Assembly: GCA_030704615.1 (NCBI GenBank)
Contig: CM060732.1
Location: forward strand, 18,166,001-18,230,000
Length of the DNA: 64,000 nt
DNA from: Takakia lepidozioides
Lineage: Eukaryota > Streptophyta > Takakiopsida > Takakiales > Takakiaceae
Direction of reading: 5' to 3'
Shown here one piece after another: positions 24,590 to 35,329 of this stretch (position 1 is its first letter; the number at the start of each line of letters is the position of its first letter). Below the pieces are notes generated by a model. The model ran no database searches, was not told the origin of the DNA, and worked only from the letters and a program-made list of their open reading frames with translations. The position numbers were made by a program, and so were the translations under genes.

Positions 24590-26695
24590 GATATACATGT
24601 CATGTCAAGACATGGACAAGACCGCTAAGGTCATTGTCATTGAAAGACAGCCCTTTACAGGGCACCATCTAACATACAATCTCATTTGAATACCCCATTA
24701 CATTTCAGGGTCTCTGAGGGCGGGAGGGTGGGATTCCAGGTCATTCATATCATGAAAGCACCATAGTATGAACTCATTTCAAAAACCAGATTGCAGGTTT
24801 GGTTTGAAGATGATGTTTTAGAACCAAGATATAAGCAAGATTCTTCCTATAGCCGTTGCAAATGGCAAGGCACAGGCCTCCCATTGCTAAGAATGGTCGG
24901 GGGTTCTTCAAGGTCCCATGCCATTTGGGAGAGGGTCTCAAAAGGAAAACACCAGTTGTTGGTTTAAGATATACATGTCATGTCAAGACATGGACAAGAC
25001 CGCTAAGGTCATTGTCATTGAAAGACAAAACAGCCCTTTACAGGGCACCATCTAACATTCCCTTTCATGTTTACAATCTCATTTGAATACCCCATTCATT
25101 TCAGGGTCTCTGAAAAAACAGAGGGTGGGATCCAGGTCATTCATATCATGAAAGCACCATAGTATGCATCATCATCTCAAAAATTCATTTCAAACTCATT
25201 TCAAAAACCAGATTGCAGGTTTGGTTTGAAGATGATGTTTTAGAACCAAGATATAAGCAAGATTCTTAAAAAGGAAGAAAGAAACACAGGGTAGAGCCCC
25301 TTAAGCAGGTATAGGCCTAGAATGGTATTTTAAGGCCTCATAAAATAGTTCTGCCAAGGTGAAAGAGCAGCTCAGAAACCCCTGTTTGTTATCAAGCCAT
25401 GAAACCAAAATGATATGAGGGCCTTGAAGAATGTGTGTTATCTATCAAAGCCTATCCTTTTGATCCATCAGAGTCATACCAAGAAGTTTCATTTCAGAGC
25501 CAAGTATCAAGGCAGTCAGAGTAATAACTGCTATTTTGTATCCTTGTATCCTTCATAGCTTAACTCCTACACATGCAAATGTGGTTGTAAAAAACCAGAA
25601 ACAGGGGTAAGGAGAGAAGCAGATCCTCATTGGAGCCATCTTGGAGCAGGTCTGAAGCGGCATGGTGGCAGTTTGAAACATCAGATGGCATCAGCAGCAT
25701 AGGCAGCAGCAGAATCCACATTTGCAAAACAGGAGCTGCAAGCTTTCAAGAAATCAAGACAAGTGAAGACCCTCACCTGTGCCCGTCCCAAAAACCACCA
25801 CATAGCGATGTGTGTTAGTGAGGATGCAGCAGGTAAATGGCAGGTCTTCACAGTTGCTATCCATGTCAGTGTTGAATTCTAAAGCAAGTACAGATCACAA
25901 TTCAAGCAAGGGTAAACTCAAAAAACCTTGAGTGTTTGTGGTATGCCCTGCGCCATGGCGTCCAACAGATCGTCTCCAACAGAACGCAATCAGAGTAGAA
26001 GCGTTCACAGATAGAGAATGGCTCATACACAAAGAGAGAGCAACATGTAATCTGTAGATAAATAGGGATAGAGTACTTCCCAACAAGGAGTAAAAGCGCC
26101 GCTGCAAAATAAAGAACCATGAGTTTCTGATCAAAGCGATCACCGCTTTGTCGTCTGCCAGAGAAGAATCTGTTTAACCACCAATGCGCATCCCAAGAGC
26201 CAGCCATCACGAGTACCATGTAGCAGCAGGGGAGCAGGTTTATACGGCGCATCATCAAGGTTCACTGAAGCACGAGTTCAGTGCTGTGAAGTGTGTCGGC
26301 CTGCTTAGGGCACAACTTCCCGATTTTTCATCCAGGGTGGATGAAAAATCACATTTTACCAAGAGAGGCACTTTGTCAATGGATGACATCCCATAGAAAT
26401 GTATCTTTTAGGGTTATGGTATAGGCTTAGGTTTAATAACTGCCATCATTTATGATGGTAGTTTTATTATTCTCTTGGATTTTAAAATAGGTAACCATTA
26501 TTTATGTAGATCATCCAGTTTAGATGAAAGAAATAGATGGTAAATCCAGCTTTCTGTACATTAAGTTTCATCACCCTATAATAAAATCATCCAGATTTGG
26601 ATGAAAAAGGCTGGGATGAAAAACTAAATAACCTCAAAAGGTTAAGGCCAGATGAAATCCAAAGAGTTATAGAGGGAGAGGGAGAGAGGGAGAGA
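24590..26695. repeat. Downstream R-blocks of copy B: truncated copy plus full copy
   Basis: At 24,590-24,845 is a truncated R-block with several internal deletions. It is followed by about 120 bases (24,845-24,966) that I find nowhere else in the window, including TATAGCCGTTGCAAATGGCA. A full R-block follows from 24,966 to 26,695, ending in the purine tract. The spacer may mark an insertion or recombination joint. Confidence 0.7.
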
Positions 26696-26830
26696 TCAGG
26701 AAACCAAAAAATAAAAAAATGGGGGGGGGGGGGGAGTGACTGAGCCCGTGGTGCTCAGCAGCTGTTGGTGGTGCTCTGTCACTTCCCCCCCACCTTTTTC
26801 TCTTTGTTGCCCCCTCTCGAGACCCCGAGC
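26696..26830. repeat. Right boundary of copy B: degenerate terminal-repeat hairpin
   Basis: A G-run and GAGTGACTGAGC (about 26,728-26,746) are followed after about 20 bases by GTGCTCTGTCACTTCCCC and a CTTTGTTGCCCCCTCTC tail (about 26,800-26,818). It has the same head-to-head layout as at 13.8 kb but with more mismatches. This sets the right end of the tandem array. Confidence 0.7.
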
Positions 26831-26899
26831 ACTTGCTGCTCTCAGCCCCCGACATGCTTGGTTTTTTTTGTTTTTGATCTGGAATGTTCCTAATGAGGC

Positions 26900-29200
26900 C
26901 AACTTGTGGGTTTGCATGACAGGTGCCAGCTTATGGGGAAAGAGAAGAAGTCCCCTGCCCCAAAGAAAGGGGCGGACAATCCGTTTGCTCTGCCGGCACG
27001 TGTGACGTGCCAGGGCGTCACGGCTAACCAGCCCGTCGACAGCCGCAGCGGAGGGCTCGTCTGCCCCCGAGGCCAGTACCCCCCCTCTTGTCCACATCTT
27101 GGATGCACAGGGGCCGGCTCAGCCAGCTCTCCTATTCGGGAGGTTGTTGCTGAGCCGGATGCTCAGTTGAGCACACCCCGGCCACCAAGACGGGTGAAAT
27201 GTACCTTGGCAAGCACATCACCCGTTCGGGGGCCCGGTATGGGCACCTTTTGGATGTCACCCCCATAGCGACCCCTTCCTCCGCAGCAAAGGCTGCACTT
27301 GCCAAGGCCCAACGTCAGGTTCAAGGGCCTTTGAAAGCCTCCATTGCCAGCCCATTTGTCGATGAGGGAGGAGGAGACGAGGAGGGCCAATGAAGTGGCC
27401 AAGATAGCGAAGCGCCTCGAAGAAGTCAAGCGGGTGAGGGCTTCTACCCTGATACGCATTTGGGGGGGGGGAGAGGAGGAGGTATGGGCCGGTTTGGAGC
27501 AGCCTAGCCGATCAGCGACACCGCCCCCTGAGCCTGAGCGGTCAGCAAAGAAGGGCCTGGACTACGGGGCGCCGCCGCCGGCTATGCTCCACATCTGGAA
27601 TCTACTTCCAGTGGCGCTCCGGGAGGGGATAGAGCGGGCACATCCGGAAACGGGGACTCCTCCACATCGGGTGACACCAGGGCGAGTCGGACAAGCTTGC
27701 AAAGGTACAACTGTCGCACCTTGTTCCATGATTTATCCTTTCTTTGCATGCATGATTTTCTTTGTTGTTTGTTTCTTTTTTTGAATTTGGAGGGGTTATT
27801 TGTCTTCAGGAGGCAGCAACATGGCTGGCCTCATTGGTGCAGTCCAGTGGGGTTGCCAATGAGGGAGAGCACGTGGTGTTCATGAAGGACCCGAACACCA
27901 AAGGTAAGAAGAAGAGGCCTCGATCTCCCGAGATCCCTTTTACCATCAATGAAGGGGCTGGGAGAGAGAGAGAGAGAGAGGGAGAGGGAGAAGGAGAGAG
28001 AGGAAGTAGGGGAAGGGGAAGGAGATGGTCGGAAAAAGAAGAAGAAGAAGAAAAAGAAGTCCATGGAGAGGAAGGGGTGAGTGTGCATGCGGGGGAGGGC
28101 AGGGGTAACAAAGGAGCAGGGGAAGGAGGCTACAAAGAAGGGAGAGGGTGGGATGGCCTTGGTGATACAGGACGTGGAGTTGGCAAAGATCGTGGTGCCA
28201 CCGGTGGAGGTGAATCGCCATGGTGACCCCTGCGGTGCGTTCTGGGAGGCTATGAGAAGAAGCCTTCGAACTCGCATTGAGGTGGTTCCCTTTGCACATC
28301 GAGTGGGCTGATCAGCACTTTGGCGCGAAGCGGGCGTATGCCGTGAGTTAGATCGCCGTTTCCGGGCAATTGGAGTGACACAAGGGTGATGGAGATGGTG
28401 GGGCGAAACTTGAAGGACAGGAGGTACCGTGCCAGACAGATCATTCGGAGGGCAATGGAAAAAGGGGGGGGCCATAACAAACCACCTTATGGAATTACAC
28501 AGGTTGGCAAATCCTGAATCATGTCACCTTCCATTTGTCGCATGTGCATTAATGAGGTGGATTCGATGCAACTATGTGTGTAATTCACTAATTGTGGGGG
28601 GGGCGGTATCGTGGGATGCACTCATTGCGGGAGAGACTGATGCCGCAAACAAGCCAAATTTGACCGGGCACGCGAAGCAACAACAGTCCGCCTTGACAAG
28701 CACGAATCCACACACAAGTGGGGCGCCGGCGGATCCAAGGGTTTTATCTTGCGATTTGTAAGTCGTACTTCCCTATGGATTTTGTTATGTCTTCTTTCTG
28801 GCTCCATCATCGCGAAGAACTGACTTTAATTTGTGGCATGTGTAGCAACGCGCGTTTGAGAGGAAGCCATCCGTAGAGTACAACTACGCCAAGGAGCATG
28901 GTTGGCAATCCCTCATGAAGAACATGGCCAACACAGAGGGGATGAGTGCACTACAGGCACTAGTATGGATGAGGTCGAGGGTCATGCCAGGGATTGGATG
29001 AGAGCTCTGTGGGACTTAGGGGAACGCCACCTCATTTACGTGCTCTGGCAAAGGGCGCGGAGTCATCAGGCTCATCGGATAGCTCTGAGTCCTCCACTGA
29101 GGATGAGGATGAGGATGACTAGTCCTAGTCCATGTAAGTCCCAGGGTCAGTCTACTGAACCCTTGTGAACTTTTCAGCTCATTTTGTAAATATATTTCCA
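26900..29200 (+). pseudogene. Possible En/Spm (CACTA) accessory protein gene, broken
   Basis: Plus-strand frames at 26,906-27,268, 27,344-27,784, 27,762-28,226, 28,081-28,311 and on to about 29,130 encode charged, low-complexity protein. There is a Pro/Ala-rich start, a helical RRANEVAKIAKRLEEVKR segment (about 27,390), a Glu/Gly/Arg tract from GA repeats (27,960-28,120), and a more ordered part reading VELAKIVVPPVEVNRHGDP (about 28,165-28,225) and ARQIIRRAMEKGGG (about 28,430-28,470). The order basic region, Arg-rich helix, then HTSGAP near 28,710 faintly resembles plant En/Spm TNPA-type proteins. A CACTA terminus lies 0.9 kb downstream. An intron is plausible at about 27,705-27,810. Family assignment is tentative. 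Confidence 0.35.
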
Positions 29201-29397
29201 TCTTTCCATCTTCCATCTTATTCATGTGTCGCACCGTCCTCCCCTCGATTCATGCTTGCTCAATTGTGTACCTGCTAACTCAGAGAAATGGAACTGTAAG
29301 TTCTCCCATCCCCAAAACAAAACCAAGGAAAAAAAAAAAAACCACCCCCAATTCACCCCAAAATGAACCCCCAAACCCCACCCCCCCCCAACCAGGC

Positions 29398-30079
29398 TGC
29401 CCTCGCGACTGCATCACGTCGCCAATGGCGACGTGTTTTTTGGGCGGGGTCGCAAGAAGCGACAGTCGGGCGTCGCCCCATTTGCAGGCGGCAACGCCGA
29501 CACCCCCTGCGACGTGTTTTTTTAGTCCGGGGGTCGCAATCCGCGACGTCCTAGCGTCGCGGAGACCGCCACCCTGCTTGCGCCACGTTTTTTTTTTTTT
29601 TTATTAAATTTAAAAACAAAGCGACGCCGGAGCGTCGCAACAACCCACGCCGGGCGTGGCGGAGACCAACTCCCGCTGTTTTGTGCCACGCCCAATAGTC
29701 GCTGGCAGCGACGCACGGGCGTCGCTTGGCGTACCACCCGGCTGACTCCCGGGCAGGTTAGAAAAAAAAAGGGGATGCAACGCCGTGCCGGCGCCCCCAC
29801 CAATGCCGTCGGCTGGAGGGCAGCGACGGCGAGACGTCGCTCGAAGAGGCTCCTGTCATCGGCGCGCCCGAAAAACCGACGTCCGGCAGTCGGGGAGTTG
29901 GAGCGGGGGCTCGCGACCCCCATACGTCGCATTTTTGCGACGTCATTTTGGCGACGCCCTTGCAACTGCAGGGCGACGGCCGGCGTCGCAAATTCTGCGC
30001 TCCCGCGTGCCCAAAAAGGGCGTTTTCCGACGCTGCGGCATGGCGCGGGCGTCGCAAAGGCCCCCCTTTTCCTGTAGTG
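29398..30079. mobile_element. CACTA (En/Spm-type) transposon terminus with subterminal repeats
   Basis: On the minus strand the sequence from 30,079 inward reads CACTACAGGAAAAGGGG, the canonical CACTA terminal inverted repeat. Inside it, 29,400-30,060 is GC-rich and packed with both orientations of a GCGACGC / GCGTCGC motif, the usual subterminal repeats that bind the transposase. CCC at 30,080-30,082 could be one half of a 3-bp target duplication. I find no matching CACTACAGGAAAA on the plus strand to the left, so the other end is lost or outside the window. Frames running across this stretch are by-products of its GC richness. Confidence 0.75.
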
Positions 30080-30152
30080 CCCTTTGGCAATGAGAACTCT
30101 CTATGAAACAACTCATTGAAATGAGTCATCTTCCGTGTATCCATGTAGTCTC

Positions 30153-30602
30153 CTAGACTCTCATTCTCTCCTTCCTCCAAGGCAACTTGAATTGGCCGAG
30201 TTGAGTGGTGTACAAGGCAAACTGAGCCAAGGCAACCTTGCGAAGCTGCCAAAAAAATACAGTCAGTTAAATAACTGTGTTAATGTGTCATCAACAAAAT
30301 GAATCAATTGCCTTGAGAATATAGTGATTATAAATGTACCTGCCACCAAAAAGTCCTTCTATTCAGCCAAGGATCAAGTGTTGGCCCACTGATAGGCCCG
30401 GGTGGAAAAAAATTACGGTCGTGAAGTGTTTGGTCTCTATTCCATATATGTAGCCATTCCACCTTTTCTTCTGGATCCACCCGGGCTGTAGCAATGTTCA
30501 CCATTTTCTCTTGGGTCATTTCCTCTGATCCTGCCTTTACACGTGACCAATGCAGTTTAAGTTCTTGGCCTAGAAGTTTGGTGCAACCTTCCATGTACAC
30601 AC
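30153..30602 (-). CDS. Unknown protein, last two exons (spliced)
   Basis: Two minus-strand exons are supported by splice sites. The first runs 30,602 to 30,340, with acceptor CAATTGCAG|GTGTGTACAT upstream and donor TGGCAG|GTACATTT. The second runs 30,245 to 30,153, after acceptor TTTTTTTGGCAG|CTTCGC, and ends in TAG at 30,153. The 94-base intron joins in phase (TGG TGG CAG, then CTT CGC AAG). The protein includes MTQEKMVNIATARVDPEEK, WLHIWNRDQ and RRTFWWQ, then KVALAQFALYTTQLGQFKLP. No family is recognised. Earlier exons would overlap the plus-strand methyltransferase-like gene and were not found. The CACTA terminus ends 74 bases downstream of the stop. It may be a transposon-borne exon pair or a host gene remnant. 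Confidence 0.5.
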
Positions 30603-30724
30603 CTGCAATTGAGGAAGATTGGGGTGTGGAACACCGGGAAGGGGGGGGGTGGTATTTGGATATGCCCAAGGGTACTATCCCCTATGCAGAAATGGGACTT
30701 CATAAGGAATGTGTTCGCAGGTAG

Positions 30725-32668
30725 TCAGTGAGTGATGAAGGGGGTATCTCCACTGAAGTCCCTGTTTTTGATCTGGAGCATGCAGAACAGATTGCTATAT
30801 AGGCCGCTGACGCTGTGGCCCAAGTGGTCCCTGCGGTTGTGGGTGTACCAAAACGCAAATCACGAAAAAAGAAAAGGTGCGGATGTCAATGCAGGTGTGG
30901 CCCCCAATGCAGGTGTGGCTTCTATTGCTGGTCCTATTGATAGTTCTTGTAGTGCCTGCACCTACTACTCGAGGAAACAAGCCAAAGGCAAGCGAACATC
31001 CTTACAGTGCAGTGTCATTTTCCGGTGGTGCACCTAGCATGTATCGCATGAAGATCATGCCTACTCATTTCATTGATATGGTGGAGGCCTCAAGTACATC
31101 TCCTGATGCGACCTTGATAGAGCTCATGGAGTTCTTCAAAAATGTAAGTTTCCCCCAACAAACAAATTTGAATGTAAGGAATTCTTCGATGTTTTTACAT
31201 CCTCATCATCCGGCTATTGACTCCTACATTTTATGTATGTTGTTTGATGTTGCCAGGAACTTGGTCTAGTGTTGTGGATGGAAAAAGCGTGCCTGTGGCT
31301 GTGGACGTGATCATTGTGGACTCCCGACAGGAATGCCTATACAGGGCTGTTTGGATGGTGTACAGGTTCCCCCCTGGAATGCTTTTGATAAACGGTATTG
31401 GGAGTATGCATTCTCCATTGCTAATGACCTGTTGGATGACAATGGATGCTTGGTGTTCTTGCAGGGCTCTAATGATTCTTTTGCATTGGAGCTCTTTTCT
31501 TACTCCAGGGCAGCTCTGTTTCCGTGCTATCAAGGAAATATACTTGCATCAATACCACCCCAATACACACTCAGACAGGAAAGGTAAAAATCATCCCTCT
31601 TCAATATCTCATTGTTTGCTATTTCATCTTCCTACTCTCATACATATTATTAAACCATCCGGGTGCACTGTTTTTGTGGAAATGGCACGTTTAACATCCA
31701 CCATGTTCTTCCACGCCCATGTCCTCACCAAGCAAGGAGGACTATTCAAACTGCGTGAGTCTGGCAAAGTTGTGGACCCCCTTGCAGACCCTGTTGAGTT
31801 GGATGCCATCTACAACCACATTCCAGATGCTGCATTGCCCATGCAAACTCCTCAACAAGCTTGAGGGGGTGCGCGAGATCGTAGTCCCACCTTCATGCAA
31901 GTGTTGTTGGAGACATGCTCACCTCCTGGCTCCCGCATTTTGGATCAAGCTGGCACATGTTTGCATTGGTCTCCATTTTGTAATTAAAATCTTCTGAGTT
32001 GATTCATGATTATTAACTGTTATCCGATATAATATCACCATTGCATGTTTTTTTCCTGCAGGTTCTACATTTATTGCTGCCCGTGAGTCTGGACGTCACG
32101 TATTTGGTCTTGAGGGGGACCAGACGTTGTATGCAGCACGTCTCTCTGCACTTCAAAATACTCGACCTGTTTTGGTTTCATCTGTGGTAACTCCAACCAT
32201 TCAACGTCATGTGAGTTTGTTGGAACCCCCCGCTCCCAAGGTGGTGCGTAAGCTTGGTCTTCATCTCGGCAGTACTTCCTGGTGAGCATGTCTCGCCTCC
32301 ATTCCCTTTATTGCAATCTCTATATTATTTGCAAAGCAAACCATTCCCATTTGATTTGTTAACATAAGTATATATGTATGTGTGATGCAGTGATGGGATT
32401 GTGTGGACCATCTACGACAGTCTACCCCAAAGTCCTCCTTTCATCGTTTTATCTACCTTCGTATGCCGAGTCCCAAGCTTTGCATTCAATACATCAACAA
32501 CGTGATGTAGGTCTTTCCAATGATCTGTTGTTTGAACGAAGAGCAGCTACTGTTGGACAATCCATGGATAGGTTGCGTAGAGTTGAGGCTTTCATGGATG
32601 TGTATGCCTCTGAATCACAGGCTTATGACACGGATGATGAAGTATCAGCTGATGATGTGTGTAGGTAA
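30725..32668 (+). CDS. DNA N4/N6 amino-methyltransferase-like protein, copy 1 (spliced, damaged)
   Basis: The first visible exon carries a basic nuclear-localisation-like PKRKSRKKKR and ends ELMEFFKN|GTAAGT (31,144). The next (from acceptor GTTGCCAG at 31,256) reads DVIIVD, then, in a shifted frame, a Pro-Gly segment, corresponding to catalytic motif IV (D/N-P-P-x). It is followed by LLDDNGCLVFLQG. Further on come FKLRESGKVVDPLADPVELD (about 31,740), then ILDQAGT, and after an intron with acceptor TTCCTGCAG (32,061) GSTFIAARESGRHVFGLEGD, which is AdoMet-binding motif I. Motif IV before motif I is the order of class-beta amino-methyltransferases (PF01555-like). A last exon may end at the stop near 32,668. 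At least one frameshift and an in-frame TAG (about 30,800) suggest a pseudogene. The function is inference from motif order. Confidence 0.5.
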
Positions 32669-33730
32669 TTAAATTTGTACAATACATTATCCTCATTGTC
32701 AGGCCGAATTTTTGGTTTTTTTTTATGATACATGTGTTTCTCTCTGTGTTACGGTAAAAAAAATGGGGCAAATGACATGGTTGAAATCAGATTTCATGTT
32801 ATCTTCCTGTCATTTGATTTATCTATGTAATAGTTTGTACATAGATCTCTACTGCATTTCATAGATCCCTTTACTGGAATGCGAGTCTGACATGCACTTC
32901 GGCACTATCAAATTTCATCATATTAGTAAGATCAACCCTTATGAGTAGTGTGGCATGTTATGTACACACAGGGTGACTATCTTTATCTCATTAGTGTTTC
33001 ATTTCATTAGTGTTTCAAGTCTGAATGGGTAATATGGTGTATGAACTATTTGATGGATATCTTTGGTGGACATTATGTTTTTGTAAAATAAAATAAAAAG
33101 AAGAAGATAGATATTAGATACTGCAAAACCTATGTAACAAGATTAAATGGGTGGTGGTTTGGTAAGGATTACGTTTTTTAAGTTATGAGATTGCGGGTTC
33201 AATTACCAATCAATAGTGTTTTTTGTAAAATTGAATTCCCTTGCGGGCCATCGCCATTTACTGCCCAAATGTGTAGGCGGACCATCTCCATCACATTGTC
33301 AAGCTCCCTAGCATTCCTTGAGCATTGCTCCATTCTGAACTTCAAACTAGACTCCCACCATTGGAAGAGCCCGTACCTTCACCATGTGTATCTAACAAGG
33401 AGTCGTGCCTCGTCACTTTTTAATTTTTTGACCTTTTTTCACATGTTGGAAAGCCACAAAAGCCACATGTTCCTCTCCCATTCCTACACTCACCCATGTG
33501 GAATAATAATACAATGAATATGGAATATTCATATATAGAATATATTCTTATTCCATCCTTTTGATATTTTGACTATGGACCCTAAGATTAGATGAATCAC
33601 AATTTTTTTGTTTTTTTGGGTACCCTTATTTAAGTGATGTGCATATAAAATTGCTCATATGCATATCTAAAATTTGTATGCACGCATACATTCCTACATA
33701 TGCATGCATTTGTGTGCGCATATAGTATAG
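32669..33730. other. AT-rich intergenic stretch
   Basis: I see no convincing gene here. It is AT-rich, with a poly-T/A interruption near 32,715-32,765 and an AAAATAAAATAAAAAG run near 33,085. ORFs at 33,185-33,517 and on the minus strand around 33,630-33,810 lack domains. Confidence 0.6.
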
Positions 33731-33837
33731 GCTGCCTCGGTCGATCTTGTAGCGGAGGAAGGTGCTGCTTCTCAATATGGGGATCTCGACTTCTCCTACC
33801 TGGAACAAGACGTTCGTGACAACAGGGTAGATAATGG

Positions 33838-34179
33838 ATGACTCGATTCTCCCACATGATCTGCCCGCCTATATTCCCAAGAATACAGGCACGGCTCTGG
33901 GTGGTCCATTTGAATAGCCCCTTCCCCCACTCTGTGGGGGAGGAGGAAAATGAATTTTCTCTTTGCCACCACAGTGAGAAGCTGGCCATTGGTTTTGGGC
34001 TGATCAGCATGACCCCTAGGACGCCTCTCCGTCTCATCAAGAATCTTCGAGTGTGTGGTGACTGCCACACCTCCACCAAATTCATCTCAAAGTTTGTTGG
34101 CCGAGTAACTGTTGTATGGGATGCTAACCGCTTTCACCACTTTGAAGATGGGATTTGTTCTTGTGGTGATTACTGGTGA
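33838..34179 (+). pseudogene. PPR protein DYW domain, C-terminal fragment
   Basis: The frame reads [34 protein letters not shown] and [14 protein letters not shown], then stop (34,177-34,179). This is the DYW deaminase domain that ends plant organellar RNA-editing PPR proteins: the HSE zinc/catalytic motif, the CxxC motif in CGDCH, and the terminal CSCGDYW. Upstream bases to about 33,838 resemble a degraded end of the preceding E-type region, but no PPR repeats are found within several kilobases. It is therefore a detached 3' fragment or a terminal exon. The full-length family is targeted to plastids or mitochondria. Its presence is the best single indicator of a land plant. Confidence 0.85.
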
Positions 34180-34654
34180 AATGATGATTTCTTGGCAAGA
34201 TGCAAGTGTCTTGCTTCATTCATTGATCCGTGTAGCTACTCAGACCATCCGCCATTTCCTGAGAGTCTTGACCATCATGTACTGCTAGAGAGGGCTGGAG
34301 GATCAGATGAGGGTTTGACATAAATCGTTAACGGAGGGTGGCTGAACACTGGAGATTCTACTGCTCACAGTCCCGAATGTGCATGGATTAATGAAGGGCA
34401 AGTCCAAAACACTGGATGGGATGCCTTCCCTTCCTCACCCGTTCATTCTGTTCCTGTCAACAATGGCTGGGATGCTATCCCTTGCAATGCTACAATTAAT
34501 GATAAACACAATCTGTCAGGTGGGTCACCCTCCAACACTGCAATGGACCCCAATAGGGTTCCTTCTGGGACATAAACAGACAAGAATTGTGGCTGGCTAG
34601 TCATGGAGGCAAATGACGAAGTCAGTGCCACCATGCCATCACAAAGCCTCACTA
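34180..34654. other. Spacer between DYW fragment and hAT element
   Basis: No gene recognised. GGGATGC and TTCCTTC-type short words repeat near 34,400-34,480, but no ordered repeat is visible. Possible 3' flank of the PPR fragment. Confidence 0.5.
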
Positions 34655-34662
34655 GTATGGAC

Positions 34663-35321
34663 CAGTGTCGGACTGGTATATAGGGTCTGGCCGGGTATTA
34701 ACCAGGGTATTGAATAACTGACCCGGCTGGTATTGGCTTTTGTAATATTATGGTTAATAACCGACCCGGCTGGTATTGGCAATTCCAATACTATGCTTGA
34801 TAACCGGACCGGCTGGTAGTGCCAAGACAATACCTGGACCCGGACTCGGACCCGTATTATGGGCAAAAACAAGGACTATACCATGGTATGAATAAGAAAT
34901 TGGGCGGGTGCACATGATGTCAGGGGTCAGGGTAAGAGGGTGCACATGTCAGGGAGGGCATGTCCAGCCCCAAGGGCCCGCCCCTATTCTTTCTTATTAT
35001 GTAATGCAAAGTTTGAATTTTGCAACATAATAATTAATTTCTGTGTGAAATCAAGTGAAATCTTCTAGATTCAATTAAAGACATATTAATTATTTAGTGG
35101 TTATTTTAATTTTAATTTTAATTATTTATATCCGGGTTAACCGGCTGGTATTAGATTGGAATACCCGTCTGCAAATCAAAAATCATACTACTATTGAGAA
35201 CCGGCGGGTGTTAAAATTAAGAGATTCTTCCAATACTATGGAACCGGCTGGTATTGAAAATTAATTTTCTTTTAATACCCGGACCCGGCTGGTATTAGAA
35301 AAAGCAACCCGCCCAACACTG
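34663..35321. mobile_element. Non-autonomous hAT-like element with 8-bp target-site duplication
   Basis: The ends are CAGTGTCGGACTGG (34,663 on) and, on the minus strand from 35,321, CAGTGTTGGGCGGG. These are imperfect terminal inverted repeats starting CAGTG as in hAT elements. They are flanked by a perfect 8-bp direct repeat GTATGGAC at 34,655-34,662 and 35,322-35,329, the length hAT transposases produce. The 659-bp interior has no transposase. It contains about seven copies of a (A)CCGGCTGGTATT motif in direct orientation near both ends, plausible subterminal transposase-binding sites, around an AT-rich core (about 34,980-35,130). Confidence 0.85.
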
Positions 35322-35329
35322 GTATGGAC

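Larger units (their letters stand above)
13839..26755. repeat. Tandem unit, copy B
   Basis: Second head-to-tail copy of the 13-14 kb unit. It starts with GCTCAGTCACTCCCCC inside the hairpin at 13.8 kb and ends with the inverse motif (G-run, then GAGTGACTGAGC) near 26,745. It is shorter than copy A because it lacks the segment matching 11,010-12,014. It has about 120 unique bases at 24,845-24,966. Gene order and orientation are the same as in copy A. Confidence 0.85.

Noticed and set aside
27960-28120. Acidic/basic low-complexity coding tract on both strands
   Set aside because: Produced by GA-rich simple sequence. The minus-strand poly-Ser/Leu frames are shadows.
28951-28965. CACTACAGG as a possible left CACTA terminus
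   Set aside because: It matches only nine bases and is followed by CACTAG, not GAAAA, with no subterminal GCGACGC motifs beside it.
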